Part shown: in pieces, positions 1 through 10,312 of the stretch
Numbering within the stretch: position 1 is the first letter of the stretch
Layout of the letters: the number at the start of each line of letters is the position of its first letter
From: Demequina rhizosphaerae
GTDB lineage: Bacteria > Actinomycetota > Actinomycetes > Actinomycetales > Demequinaceae
DNA: 64,000 bases
NCBI RefSeq assembly: GCF_000971255.1
Contig: NZ_BBMC01000002.1
Coordinates: forward strand, 62,001-126,000
Direction of reading: 5' to 3'
Made by a program: the position numbers and the translations under genes
The notes under the pieces: model-generated
The model's database searches: none
Seen by the model: the letters and a program-made list of their open reading frames with translations, nothing else
What the model was told of the DNA's origin: nothing

Positions 1-1110
1 GTACGCCGAGTGCTGCTCGACGCGGCGCGCCGCCGCCTCCCGATGGGCGGGATCGGGATGCGACTCGGCCTGCTGGCCGAGTCCCTCGACACGCTCGTGC
101 CGCGCCCTGACGCGGCGCGCGCGCCGCGCGGCCGCCATCACCACGGGGGCGATGTAGGCGATGCGGATGGCCAGCACGAGCGCCAGCGCCGCGAGGCCGA
201 TCCCGACCGCGCTCCACACCGAGCCGTGCGTCTCCTCGACGTCGGTGACGAGCGTGGTGACCTCGAGGCCGAGCAGCAGGAACACCACGCCCTCGAGCAG
301 CAGCTCGGCGGTGCGCCAGTTGGTGCGTTCGGAGATGCGGTCCGCGGGACGCAGGTACTTGGGCGCCCGGTAGCCCGCGACGAGCCCCGCCACCACGGCG
401 GCGACCAGGCCCGAGGCCCCGAGCAGCTCCGCGGGCACCGCCGCGGCGAACGGCGCGACGAACGAGATGGCGGTGCTGTTGGCGGCGCCCGGCACAAGGC
501 GGCGGAGGCGCACGCTCAGCTCGCCCATCACCAGCCCCACCGCGACGGCGATGACGACCGCGCTCGCGAAGTCCCACGTCGCCTCGCCGAACGTCATGCT
601 CGCGCCCGCCGCCGCGACGGCGGTGCGCAGCGTCACGAGGGCGGTGGCGTCGTTGAACATCGACTCGGCCTCGAGCACCGTGACGATGCGCGGCGAGACC
701 CCCATCTTGCGGATGATCTGGACCGCGACCGCGTCCGTGGGGCTCACCACCGCGCCCAGCGCCGCGCCCAGCGCGAAGCCGATCCCCGGGATCACCTGCA
801 TGAAGAACAGGCCCATGAGGCCCGCGCTCACGAGGACCAGCACGATCGACAGGCCGCTGATGGAGCGGAAGTCGCGCCGGAACTCCGTCGCGGGCAGCGC
901 CACCGCGGCCGAGTACAGCAGCGGCGGGATGATGCCCAGCAGGATGAACTCGGACTCGACCTCGATCTCGGGCACCCCGGGGACGAAGCTCACGCCCACG
1001 CCGAGCAGCACCAGGAGCAGCGGGGCCGCCACGCCCACGCGCGGCGCGATCGAGTGCACCGCGACGATCGCGATGACCGCCACCACGCCGATGAGAAGCA
1101 CCTCGTCCAT
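1..1110 (-). CDS. Na+/H+ antiporter, CPA1/NhaP family (3' end cut by window)
   Basis: The frame is open from an ATG at 1110 to the window edge, giving 370 residues. It is a polytopic membrane protein starting MDEVLLIGVVAVIAVVAV and rich in hydrophobic segments up to about residue 330. NhaP-type landmarks are visible: PPLLYSAAVALP near residue 70, SPTDAVAVQII near 110 and ESMFNDATALV near 140, which in the family holds the ion-binding Asp pair. A charged tail begins at about residue 335 and runs out of the window; in this family it is a cytoplasmic regulatory tail. Expected role: exchange of external Na+ or K+ against protons across the plasma membrane for pH and salt control. It diverges from the hydrolase at 1233. 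Family assignment is firm, ion specificity is not. Confidence 0.85.
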   Translation of the reverse strand, partial: MDEVLLIGVVAVIAIVAVHSIAPRVGVAAPLLLVLLGVGVSFVPGVPEIEVESEFILLGIIPPLLYSAAVALPATEFRRDFRSISGLSIVLVLVSAGLMGLFFMQVIPGIGFALGAALGAVVSPTDAVAVQIIRKMGVSPRIVTVLEAESMFNDATALVTLRTAVAAAGASMTFGEATWDFASAVVIAVAVGLVMGELSVRLRRLVPGAANSTAISFVAPFAAAVPAELLGASGLVAAVVAGLVAGYRAPKYLRPADRISERTNWRTAELLLEGVVFLLLGLEVTTLVTDVEETHGSVWSAVGIGLAALALVLAIRIAYIAPVVMAAARRARRVRARHERVEGLGQQAESHPDPAHREAAARRVEQHSAY

Positions 1111-1232
1111 GCACGACCTCCCTGGAACCGCGCCGGGTCTCGTGACCCCAGCCAACCACCTCGGCGCCGCCGTGGGCGAGCGGCGCGACCGGCTCGGGTC
1201 GCGCGGAGGGGCGCGTGGCGAGACACTGAGTC

Positions 1233-1826
1233 ATGGCCGAGATCCTCCTTTTCCACCACGCACTAGGGCTCACCGAAGGGCTCCTTGCCTTCGCCGAGCG
1301 CCTGCGCGCGGACGGCCACACGGTCCACTGCCCCGACTGCTACGCGGGCCGCACCTTCACCGACACCGACGAGGGCGTCTCGTTCGCCCAGGGCATCGGG
1401 CACGATGCGCTCCAGGAGGCCGCGCACAGCGCGGCCCGTCGTCACCGCGGCGCGGACGTGGTGATCGGCTACTCGCTGGGAGCCATGCAGGCGCAGCTGC
1501 TCGCGCAGGACCGCCGCCGCTTCCGCGCGTGCCTGCTGGTGGCGGGCGCGCTGCCGCCGGCCGCGCTAGGCGGGGTGTGGCGCCACGAGGTCGCGCTCCA
1601 GATCCACGTGGCCGACCCTGACGAGTGGGTGGTGCCGCAGGAGATCGACGCGCTGCTCTACCACGCCCCCCACGCGCGCATCTTCCGCTACGCCGGCAAG
1701 GGCCACCTGTTCATGGACCACTCGACGCTCGAGTACGACGCGGACGCCGCCGACCGGTTCGAGGAGCGCGCGAGCGCGTGGCTCGCGGAGCTCGACGAGC
1801 ACCAGCGCTCCCGCCAGATGGCCTGA
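1233..1826 (+). CDS. dienelactone hydrolase family alpha/beta hydrolase
   Basis: A 197-residue alpha/beta hydrolase. The nucleophile elbow GYSLG (Ser about residue 83), an Asp in HVADPDEW (about 130) and a His in GKGHLF (about 155) give a catalytic triad in dienelactone-hydrolase order. True dienelactone hydrolases use Cys as nucleophile; here it is Ser, so a general esterase-like activity is as likely. Its length is close to the short members of the family. It stands alone, divergent from the antiporter. The natural substrate cannot be read from the sequence. Confidence 0.8.
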   Translation: MAEILLFHHALGLTEGLLAFAERLRADGHTVHCPDCYAGRTFTDTDEGVSFAQGIGHDALQEAAHSAARRHRGADVVIGYSLGAMQAQLLAQDRRRFRACLLVAGALPPAALGGVWRHEVALQIHVADPDEWVVPQEIDALLYHAPHARIFRYAGKGHLFMDHSTLEYDADAADRFEERASAWLAELDEHQRSRQMA

Positions 1827-1886
1827 GGCGGCCGAGAGGTCGGAGGCGCCTGAGGCGCCCGAGCGGACCGACCGGCCACCGGCGCG

Positions 1887-2660
1887 TCAGGCGCTGCGGA
1901 GCCGCCGCCTGATCCGGTCGAGCGCGGCCTCGATGGCCGCCTCCCGCTCCTCGCGGGTCCACAGGCGCAGCGGCTCGGCGTCGGGCTCCCAGGTGCCGTC
2001 CGCATCGTCCCGTCGCGGCGGCCACGGCATCCACCGCCGGCCGTGACGCTCGCGCTGGCTCTGCTTGAGCGCGTCGACGCGCTCCTTGTCGGCGACGTGC
2101 CGGGGCTCGCGGCTGTAGCTCGCGCCGCCGAGGTCGCCCATGGTGATCTCGATGCCGTCGGTCCACGAGTAGCGCTCCTGGAAGCGGCCCTCGACCACGG
2201 AGAAGACGAGCCGCTCGAGCAGCTCGGCGCTGTCCTCGAGGGACTCGTCGCACGCGTCGCAGCCGCACGCGGGCGCGCGGGCCTCGCCGGCGGCACCCAT
2301 CGCGACGACGATGCTGGGGAACGTGGTCTCCGCGATGACGAGCGGCGCGCAGCCGTCGTGGCGCGGCAGCAGCGTGGCGGCGCGGGCGATGCGGACCTGG
2401 CCCTGCTCGGCGCTGCGGACGGTGTCCGGGGCGTCCTCGGGCAGGCCCTCGGTGTAGCGCACGTCGACGTCGTAGGTGCGCTCGAGGTGCTCGACGAGCG
2501 CGTTGGCGACGTCCGCGAGCGGCGCGAAGCGCTCGGGGTGGCGGGTCAGCGAGTAGGTGCGCTTGGGAGGCCCGTCGGCTCCCCAGCGGTGGCCGTACGG
2601 GATCGCGTTGCCTTCGGGGTCGGTGAAGACCAGCTCCGGCAGCTCGGGCCTCTCGTACAC
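1887..2660 (-). CDS. DUF6226 family protein of unknown function
   Basis: A 257-residue soluble protein whose N-terminus (MYERPELPELVFTDPEGNAI, then YGHRWG, GPPKRTYS and HPERFAPL) matches what I recall of the actinobacterial DUF6226 family. A CGCDACDE motif near residue 150 could bind metal. I start it at a GTG at 2660 because a TACTCT -10 box lies at 2668-2673, seven nucleotides upstream, as expected for a leaderless transcript; no Shine-Dalgarno sequence is present. The open frame reaches further upstream but overlaps the YbaK-like gene and is not protein-like there. No function is known. Confidence 0.75.
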   Translation of the reverse strand: MYERPELPELVFTDPEGNAIPYGHRWGADGPPKRTYSLTRHPERFAPLADVANALVEHLERTYDVDVRYTEGLPEDAPDTVRSAEQGQVRIARAATLLPRHDGCAPLVIAETTFPSIVVAMGAAGEARAPACGCDACDESLEDSAELLERLVFSVVEGRFQERYSWTDGIEITMGDLGGASYSREPRHVADKERVDALKQSQRERHGRRWMPWPPRRDDADGTWEPDAEPLRLWTREEREAAIEAALDRIRRRLRSA

Positions 2661-2682
2661 GTGCGCCAGAGTACCGGTCCGG

Positions 2683-3189
2683 TCAACCACGGGGTGCGAG
2701 CGGCTCCGTGACGTCGGCGATCCGGGCGTCGAGCACCTCGACGAGCTGCTGGGTGTCGAGCGTCGCGGCCACGCCGTGCGCACCGCCGCCGATCGACACG
2801 GGCCCCTCGCGCGACACGATGAGCGCGTCCGCGATCACGGGCCACGGCCGCCCCGTCGCCGGGTCGGGGGTCGCGCCGAACGGGGTGATGGTGCCGCGCT
2901 CGTAGCCCGTGACGTCGCGCGCGACGTCCTTGTCGGGCATCGACAGGCGGCTCACGCCCAGGAGCGCGCGCAGCTTGGGCCAGCTGATCTCGCGGTCGCC
3001 GGGCACGAGCACCAGGAGGTACTCCCCCTCGGCGCGCCGCACCACGAGCGTCTTGAGGATCTGGCGCGGCTCGAGGCCGCGCGCCTCGGCGGCCTCCTCG
3101 AGCGAGCGGACGGGGCCGTGGACGGTGACGTCGAAGTCGATGCCGGTGTCCGCGAGCGCGCGGATCGCCGGGGTGTCGGGGGTGCTCAT
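2683..3189 (-). CDS. YbaK/EbsC family aminoacyl-tRNA deacylase
   Basis: A 168-residue single-domain protein of the YbaK/ProRS-editing fold. Family landmarks include SLEEAAEARGLEPRQILKTL (about 30-50), the GDREISWPKL segment and the C-terminal SIGGGAHGVAATL, where these proteins hold the substrate pocket. Family members hydrolyse mischarged aminoacyl-tRNA in trans, mostly Cys-tRNA(Pro) or Ala-tRNA(Pro). The stop lies 22 bp before the start of the DUF6226 gene on the same strand. The lysine expected in the active site is present (LKTLVV). Confidence 0.85.
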   Translation of the reverse strand: MSTPDTPAIRALADTGIDFDVTVHGPVRSLEEAAEARGLEPRQILKTLVVRRAEGEYLLVLVPGDREISWPKLRALLGVSRLSMPDKDVARDVTGYERGTITPFGATPDPATGRPWPVIADALIVSREGPVSIGGGAHGVAATLDTQQLVEVLDARIADVTEPLAPRG

Positions 3190-3216
3190 GCGGGAGGAAC
3201 GCGGCGGGGGCGGCTT

Positions 3217-3678
3217 CTAGTCCCCGAGGTACCGGGTGCCGGTCGCGTCGGGCCCCTGGTCGGACACGAACGCGAGGCGCGCGAGGCCGCGCACGGCGGC
3301 GATGAACCACTCGGCGATCATCTCGTCGGCCTCGCCCTCGACGCCGGAGAACGCGACCACCATGCCGTGCCGCACCACGCCGCCGGGGTACAGGATGTCG
3401 CCCGCCGTGTAGAGGTGCGGCTGGTCCATGCGCACCCGCGACGTGTCGAGCCCGGTGCGCTCGGCGACCTTGGCCTTCGCGACGGCGTACCCGTAGGTCT
3501 TGTCCTCGGTGTCGCCGATGCTGCCGGCCCAGAGGATCGTGCCGGGCCGCGCGGGGTCCATGACGACGAGGTCGCCGACCGCGCCGCGGATCGCTCTCGT
3601 CTCCGCCGCCTTCTCGATGGCGGGCGTGACGAGAGCCCACGCCTTGGCGCACAGCTCGGTGGTGAGTCCGGTGAACAT
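3217..3678 (-). CDS. conserved hypothetical protein, 153 aa
   Basis: I do not firmly recognise this 153-residue soluble protein. It starts MFTGLTTELCAKAWALVTPA and has a C-terminal stretch VVAFSGVEGEADEMIAEWFI, faintly like the core of GlcG/HbpS (heme-binding) proteins, but that is a weak resemblance. No signal peptide or membrane segment. A TAGCGT -10 box about 30 nt upstream and a GGGAAGGA Shine-Dalgarno sequence support the ATG at 3678. It stands 27 bp upstream of the YbaK-like gene and could be co-transcribed with it. Confidence 0.6.
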   Translation of the reverse strand: MFTGLTTELCAKAWALVTPAIEKAAETRAIRGAVGDLVVMDPARPGTILWAGSIGDTEDKTYGYAVAKAKVAERTGLDTSRVRMDQPHLYTAGDILYPGGVVRHGMVVAFSGVEGEADEMIAEWFIAAVRGLARLAFVSDQGPDATGTRYLGD

Positions 3679-3739
3679 CGCTGGTCCTTCCCTCGCGTGG
3701 CTCCACGCTAGCGCCGAGGCGCGCGCGGCGGGCGAGGGC

Positions 3740-4147
3740 TCAGCGCGCGAACCGCTGCTCGTAGGACAGCTGCGCGGGGGCGTTCCACTGGAGGCCCGCG
3801 GGGACCTCGGGGTGCGGCGCGAAGTAGCCGTCGCGGAACTCGGTGCCGCCCATCACGGGGCCAGTACCCACCGCGAAAGCAGGGATGACGTCGCCCACGT
3901 ACCAGTCGGTGAAGACGTCGATGCCCTTGTGGAAGATGCCGAACGTCACGACCCAGTAGACGCCGTAGACGAGCGCCGCGCCGAGCAGGAGCTGGATGAC
4001 CACGTCGATCCACGCGATGCCGGTCGACCCCACCGCGCGGGGCGCGGCGACGGTCTGCGCGCGACCACCGCGGGCGGGCCAGCGGACCCGGAAATCCCCG
4101 GTGCGGCGCGGTCCCCAGGACCCGACCGAAATGTGTGGAACTGTCAT
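3740..4147 (-). CDS. small membrane protein of unknown function
   Basis: A 135-residue protein with one clear membrane span at about residues 50-72 (IDVVIQLLLGAALVYGVYWV), a basic N-terminus and a C-terminal soluble part. A strong GGGGG Shine-Dalgarno sequence precedes the ATG. No family recognised. The 235 bp upstream region is unusually AT-rich for this genome and holds GAATATTC, but I could not match it to any riboswitch. Confidence 0.6.
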   Translation of the reverse strand: MTVPHISVGSWGPRRTGDFRVRWPARGGRAQTVAAPRAVGSTGIAWIDVVIQLLLGAALVYGVYWVVTFGIFHKGIDVFTDWYVGDVIPAFAVGTGPVMGGTEFRDGYFAPHPEVPAGLQWNAPAQLSYEQRFAR

Positions 4148-4382
4148 GGTTTACCCCCAAATCCATAGGACCGCGGATGTGCACTTGTCGCAACCTGAAG
4201 CGGGTGACGAATATTCCAATCTCAGGTAAAGACGGATCCAACGGCCGAAGCGTTGTGCCAAGACCGGTTAATTTCGGGTGACGGGGCGGCGACGCCCCGG
4301 TTTCGCGTCGGGCGCCGGTCACGGCATGATTCAGGGAGGACGATGCGCCGGCCGGGCGCACACCGAGCGGAGGGGGCCGCAC

Positions 4383-4967
4383 GTGACCGACAAGGACGAC
4401 GAGACGCCCGTCATCCCGCTGCGCGAGGCGCCGGGCGAGCGCGCCGCGTGGGGACGATCGCCCCTGGTGATCGCCGCATGGATGCTCGTCGAGTGGCTGC
4501 TCGTCACCAATGCGATCCAGCCGTCGTCGCGGATCCGCGTCGCGGCGCTGCGCGCGTTCGGCGCGACCATCGGCGACGGCGTGATCTTCCGTCAGCGCAC
4601 CCGCGTGAAGTTCCCGTGGAACCTCGAGGTGGGCGACGACTGCTGGATCGGCGAGGGCGTGTGGTTCCACAACCAGGACCGCGTGGTCATAGGTCACGAT
4701 GTCGTGATCTCCCAGGAGACCTTCATCACCACGGGCAGCCACGCGCACCGCCGCAACATGGCCCTCATCACTCGGCCCGTGGTCATCGAGCCGGGCGCGT
4801 GGGTGACCTCGCGCTGCATCGTGACCGGCGGCGTCACGCTCGGGCGCTCGTGCCTGGTCTCCCCCGGCGCCGTCGTGATGAAGGACGTCCCCGCGGGACG
4901 CATCGTCGCCGGCAACCCGGGACAGGACGCGGGCGCACGCTTCCAGCCGCAGCCCAAGCGCGGCTGA
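4383..4967 (+). CDS. hexapeptide-repeat acetyltransferase, WcaF-like
   Basis: A 194-residue left-handed beta-helix acyltransferase. Imperfect hexapeptide repeats run from about residue 55 to 175 (IGDGVIF, VGDDCWIGEGVWF, IGHDVVISQ, IEPGAWVTSRCIV, LGRSCLVSPGAVVM) and end in VPAGRIVAGNPGQ, typical of WcaF/colanic-acid-type O-acetyltransferases. A catalytic-type His is in TTGSHAHR. Start GTG at 4383, chosen because AGGGGG lies 8 nt before it; upstream in-frame ATGs lack such a site. It probably acetylates a sugar of an exopolysaccharide or cell-envelope glycan, but no glycan cluster is next to it. Confidence 0.8.
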   Translation: MTDKDDETPVIPLREAPGERAAWGRSPLVIAAWMLVEWLLVTNAIQPSSRIRVAALRAFGATIGDGVIFRQRTRVKFPWNLEVGDDCWIGEGVWFHNQDRVVIGHDVVISQETFITTGSHAHRRNMALITRPVVIEPGAWVTSRCIVTGGVTLGRSCLVSPGAVVMKDVPAGRIVAGNPGQDAGARFQPQPKRG

Positions 4968-5004
4968 CCTCCTCCCTCCCGGCGGCCCGCGCGGGCCGCC
5001 CCTG

Positions 5005-5535
5005 TCAGGCCGCCAGGGCGACCCTCCCCATGCCGGCCGCCGAGGCGACGTGCGCGGCCTCGCCCAGCGTGCGGGCCGGGCGCTCCAGCCACACGGTGTC
5101 CGAGGCGTAGTACGTCAGCTCGGTCGACGCGGACAGCGGCAGCGCCGCGACCACGGCCGGCACCCCGGCCCCCAGGAGGCGCAGCACGGGCCGCACGAAC
5201 TCGTGATCGCCCGATGCGATCACCACCGAGTCGAAGCGCGCGGCGACGAGGTCCACGTCCTCGAGGCACGCGCACAGCGCGAGGTCGGCGCCGGACTCCC
5301 CCGCCCGGGTCACCACGCGGGCGCCCGGCGCGAGGTCCGCGGCCGTGAACACCCAGTCGGGGCCCACCCCGACCACGAGCTGGTCGCGGCCGGCCGCATA
5401 GCCGACCGCGTCGAGCGCGGAGCTCAGCGCGAGCGCCCAGCAGGCGTCCGAGGCCAGCTCCGGCGCGCAGCCCAGCAGGTTCTCGAGATCGACGACGACG
5501 AGCCTGCGGCCCCCGTCACGGTGCGTCCCCTTCAT
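5005..5535 (-). CDS. NYN/PIN-like domain protein (putative RNase)
   Basis: A 176-residue protein with the layout of a PIN-fold NYN domain: VVVDLENLLG near residue 17 (first Asp and Asn), SGADLALCACL near 85, and VIASGDHEFVRPVL near 110, giving the expected acidic active site. Family members are metal-dependent RNases or putative RNA-processing enzymes. The ATG at 5535 follows a GGGGGG Shine-Dalgarno sequence. It is transcribed convergently with the acetyltransferase. Target unknown. Confidence 0.7.
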   Translation of the reverse strand: MKGTHRDGGRRLVVVDLENLLGCAPELASDACWALALSSALDAVGYAAGRDQLVVGVGPDWVFTAADLAPGARVVTRAGESGADLALCACLEDVDLVAARFDSVVIASGDHEFVRPVLRLLGAGVPAVVAALPLSASTELTYYASDTVWLERPARTLGEAAHVASAAGMGRVALAA

Positions 5536-5589
5536 GGTGTCCCCCCAGCGGATCGGTGTGGGAACCACGTTATGGAGGGGGTCCGACAG

Positions 5590-7104
<1,515 letters not shown>

Positions 7105-7262
7105 GCGCCTCACGCTAGCCCAGCACCCGGGCGATTACCTGCGCAGTGGGTAGGCGTTGGTCGCTTCCGCGCGATCCTCGCGCGTCATGGGTACGTGGTG
7201 GTCGTTCCAGCGGTTGCCATCCCCGCGGGCGCGTCTCAGACTCGATCGGGGAAGGGAGCACC

Positions 7263-7634
7263 ATGGCGCACGGAGACATCACGCACATCGACATCCCGGT
7301 CGGCGACCTCGAGGCCGCGAAGGGCTTCTACGGGGCGCTGTTCGGCTGGCAGATCTCGGCCCCGCCCGGGTTCGAGGACTACCCCATGTGGACGGCCCCG
7401 AACCAGGTGAGCGGCGGCGGGCTCGCGCCGCGCTCGGAGGGCTTCGAGCAGCCGCGGTCGTACGTCGAGGTCGACTCGATCGACGACACGCTCGCGCTCG
7501 CCACCGAGCACGGCGCGACCGTGCTCATGCCGAAGTCCGAGATCAGCGACACCAGCTGGTGGGCCGTCTTCGCGGACCCCGACGGCAACGCGATCGGGCT
7601 CTACGAGGGCGTCACGGACGTCGGCGAGGCCTGA
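7263..7634 (+). CDS. VOC (glyoxalase/bleomycin-resistance fold) protein
   Basis: A 123-residue single vicinal-oxygen-chelate domain: HIDIPVGDLEAAKGFYGALFGW at the start and FADPDGNAIGLYEG at the end are typical of glyoxalase-like enzymes. His (HIDIP) and Glu (LYEG) are candidate metal ligands. AGGGAG precedes the ATG. Its last 34 bp overlap the 3' end of glpD on the other strand. Substrate unknown. Confidence 0.85.
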   Translation: MAHGDITHIDIPVGDLEAAKGFYGALFGWQISAPPGFEDYPMWTAPNQVSGGGLAPRSEGFEQPRSYVEVDSIDDTLALATEHGATVLMPKSEISDTSWWAVFADPDGNAIGLYEGVTDVGEA

Positions 7635-9361
7635 GCGACCCGGGCCGCCTCGCGCGCGGCCTGGATGCGCTCGACCTCGTCCGCGCGGCGCCGCCGGCTC
7701 CAGCCGAGCTCGCGGCCCACGATCTTGGCGATCTCCTCGAGCAGCGACGGCGTGACCTCGCCGCGGAACGTCAGCTGCGTGCGGCGCTCGACCACGTCCG
7801 TGAGCCGCACGACGTGCTCGGCTCGCGCGATCCACGCGATCTCGGCGCGCGTGTACGCGGGCGCGTGCCGCAGGTGCCGCCCCTCGTCCCAGCGGGACCG
7901 GCCGCGCCGCTCGATCGCCGCGACCTCCTCCGCGCGCGTGCCGTAGCGGTCGAGCAGGACCCCGGCCCGCGCATCGTCCCCGGGCAGATGCACCGCGATC
8001 CAGTCGCCGCGGTCGTCGGGCCGCGGGTAGTCGCGGCCGCCGCCGATCGCCACGCCGGCGGTCGAGACGCGGCGCTCCCGGCCGAGCAGCCCGAGCACCT
8101 CGTCGGCGATCCGCTCCCCCAGCGCGCGATGCGTGGTCCACTTGCCGCCGACCACGCTCACCAACGGCACGTCGCCGCCGGGCAGCGTGGACCGCTCGAG
8201 CCGGTAGTCGCGCGGGATGCGGCCCGGGTCCTCGTCGCTGGCGCGCGGCAGCGGCCGGATCCCCGCGAAGCGATGCACGATCTGGTCGCGCGTCACCGGG
8301 ATGCCCGGGAACACCCGCGCCGCGAGCTCGAGGAAATAGCCGACCTCGTCCTCGGTGCACACGGCGGGCTCGCGCGGGTCGGCGGGCAGGTCCGTCGTGC
8401 CGAGGATGACGCGCCCGTGCTGGGGGTGGATGAGGACGATGCGGCCGTCGTCGTTCTCGAAGAAGATCTCCCGGCCGCGGCACGCGGCGTGCAGCGCGGG
8501 GTTGTCGACCACGATGTGGCTGCCCTTGGTGCCGCCCATGAACGCCGTGTCCTCGCCGAGCGTCGCGTTGGTGAGGTCCGTCCACGGCCCCGACGCGTTC
8601 ACCACCACCCGCGCCGCGATCCGCGCGGTCTCACCCGTGACGACGTCGCGCACGTCGACCGCGGTGGACGATGCGCCGGTCGCCTCGACGTACGTGGCGA
8701 GCCGGGCGCCGTCGTGGGCGGCGAGGCCGTCGAGCGCCATCTCGAGGGCGAGCCGCTCGGGCGCGCGCACGGCGGCGTCGTAGTACGTGGCGGTGCAGCG
8801 GATCGTGGGGTCGAGGTCGGGCAGGTCCTCGAGGGACTGCACGCGGCCGGCGAAGCTGTGGCGGGGCACGCCCGTGCCGTCGGCGGCGCGGCCGGCGTGC
8901 GAGTACTCGTCGTAGAGCGTGAGGCCCGCCTTGATGAGCATCGCCCCTCGGGGCGCGCGCCGGGCGGGGCCGCGGCCGCCGAGGAAGCGCAGCGGAGCGG
9001 TCGCGAGGCCCGACCAGATCGTGTGGATCGGGACGGTGGTCGGCAGCGGCATGACGTGATGCGGGGCGTTCGCGAGGAGCGCGTTGCGCTCCGCGACGGC
9101 CTCCTTGACCAGCCGGAACTCGCCGTTCTCGAGGTAGCGCAGGCCGCCGTGGATCATGCGGCTGCTCGCGGCGCTGGTCGCGGCCGCGACGTCGCCGCGG
9201 TCGATCAGCGTGACGTCGACGCCCTGCAGCGCGAGGTCGCGGAACGCGGCGACGCCGTTGATGCCGGCACCGATGATGAGCACGTCCGCGGTGGGGTGAT
9301 CGCGCAGGTCGACCCAGGCCGGGCGCTCGTCCCGACCCCCGGGGCTGCGGCGCGGGGCCAT
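7601..9361 (-). CDS. glpD: aerobic glycerol-3-phosphate dehydrogenase
   Basis: A 586-residue FAD enzyme that oxidises glycerol 3-phosphate to dihydroxyacetone phosphate and passes electrons to quinone at the membrane. The Rossmann motif VLIIGAGINGVA (about residue 27), TSAASSRMIHGGLRYLE, and IFFENDDGRIVLIHPQHGRVILGTTD are family landmarks; the C-terminal cap domain is complete. I start it at the ATG at 9361; the upstream in-frame extension is not family-like. Partner of glpK. The region before it contains two TGCGCA palindromes, one of which (with flanks) resembles a site before glpK. Confidence 0.95.
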   Translation of the reverse strand: MAPRRSPGGRDERPAWVDLRDHPTADVLIIGAGINGVAAFRDLALQGVDVTLIDRGDVAAATSAASSRMIHGGLRYLENGEFRLVKEAVAERNALLANAPHHVMPLPTTVPIHTIWSGLATAPLRFLGGRGPARRAPRGAMLIKAGLTLYDEYSHAGRAADGTGVPRHSFAGRVQSLEDLPDLDPTIRCTATYYDAAVRAPERLALEMALDGLAAHDGARLATYVEATGASSTAVDVRDVVTGETARIAARVVVNASGPWTDLTNATLGEDTAFMGGTKGSHIVVDNPALHAACRGREIFFENDDGRIVLIHPQHGRVILGTTDLPADPREPAVCTEDEVGYFLELAARVFPGIPVTRDQIVHRFAGIRPLPRASDEDPGRIPRDYRLERSTLPGGDVPLVSVVGGKWTTHRALGERIADEVLGLLGRERRVSTAGVAIGGGRDYPRPDDRGDWIAVHLPGDDARAGVLLDRYGTRAEEVAAIERRGRSRWDEGRHLRHAPAYTRAEIAWIARAEHVVRLTDVVERRTQLTFRGEVTPSLLEEIAKIVGRELGWSRRRRADEVERIQAAREAARVAQASPTSVTPS

Positions 9362-9453
9362 GTCGCCATGGTGCGCAGGTGTCAACCAACTGCGCAATAG
9401 GTGACCCGTCCCCGACCGCCGCGAGCCCCCTCGCCGCACCCGCTCCGGCGAGT

Positions 9454-9672
9454 TCAGCGACGCTTCGAGCGGCGGTCCCGCTGGTCATGGTGGGCGCGCA
9501 CCGCACCCACGGCCCACAGCGGCAGGATGACGCCGAGCGCGATGGCGAACTGAGGCAGGCCCGCGCCCACGTGCGGGAGGTCGCGGAACAGCCACACGAA
9601 CCAGCCGACGACGGCGATCGCGAGCACCGCGAAGCCGTTCACCGCGGCCATCGATCTGTGTTGCTTGTCCAT
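9454..9672 (-). CDS. small two-span membrane protein
   Basis: A 72-residue protein with two hydrophobic segments (about residues 10-30 and 40-58) and a very basic C-terminus (HHDQRDRRSKRR). No family recognised. It sits upstream of glpD on the same strand, 92 bp away. Confidence 0.6.
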   Translation of the reverse strand: MDKQHRSMAAVNGFAVLAIAVVGWFVWLFRDLPHVGAGLPQFAIALGVILPLWAVGAVRAHHDQRDRRSKRR

Positions 9673-9835
9673 CTCGCGCGCCCCCGCTCCCTGTTCTCTC
9701 CACCGTCGAGCCTTCCCGGAGGGCTGCGGCCCCTCAAGCCACCAGTTGTGGGGGCAGCCCTGCGTTTGCCGCGCATCGTCGTTCGCGTGACCATGGAAGG
9801 CAGGGTCCCCACTCCGAGCTCACAGGAAGCGGATC

Positions 9836-10312
9836 ATGACTGCCATCAAGGAAGCTGCCGACGCCTTCCTCGCGCACAAGCGCATCGCCGTCACGGGGGT
9901 GTCGCGCACGCCTGGATCGCACGGCTCGAACGTCGTCTACCAGCGGCTTCGCGAACGCGGCTACGAGGCCTTCGCGATCAACCCGAACGCCGAGACCCTC
10001 GAGGGCGGGCCCGCGTACCCCAATCTTGCGGCGGTGCCCGGCGGCGTCGAGGCCGTCGTCATCGGCACCCGCCCCGAGCGCGCCCTCGACACGATGAAGG
10101 AGGCCGAGTCGCTCGGCATCACCGACGTGTGGATGCACCGCGGCCCCGGCCAGGGCAGCGTGGACGATGCGGCGGCCGCGTGGGGCCGCGAGCACGGCAT
10201 GTCGGTCATCGACGGCGGCTGTCCATGCATGTTCGGGCCGACCGCCGACGGCGGCCACAAGTTCATGTGCTCGTTCATGAAGCTCACCGGCAACGTCCCC
10301 CGCCAGGTATGA
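9836..10312 (+). CDS. CoA-binding (succinyl-CoA synthetase-like) domain protein
   Basis: A 158-residue stand-alone CoA_binding domain (YccU type): AVTGVSRTPGSHGSNVVYQRL near residue 18, FAINPNAETLEG, and VWMHRGPGQGS, where a His/Arg pair binds the nucleotide in relatives. The stop overlaps the ATG of the next gene (ATGA), so the two are translationally coupled. Biological role of these stand-alone domains is unclear. Confidence 0.85.
   Translation: MTAIKEAADAFLAHKRIAVTGVSRTPGSHGSNVVYQRLRERGYEAFAINPNAETLEGGPAYPNLAAVPGGVEAVVIGTRPERALDTMKEAESLGITDVWMHRGPGQGSVDDAAAAWGREHGMSVIDGGCPCMFGPTADGGHKFMCSFMKLTGNVPRQV

Noticed and set aside
2557-3711. 384-codon plus-strand frame over the YbaK and 3217 genes
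   Set aside because: No protein-like segments; the minus-strand genes have family motifs and start signals.
4148-4382. Riboswitch upstream of the small membrane protein at 4147
   Set aside because: AT-rich and partly conserved-looking, but I could not assemble any known riboswitch core from it.
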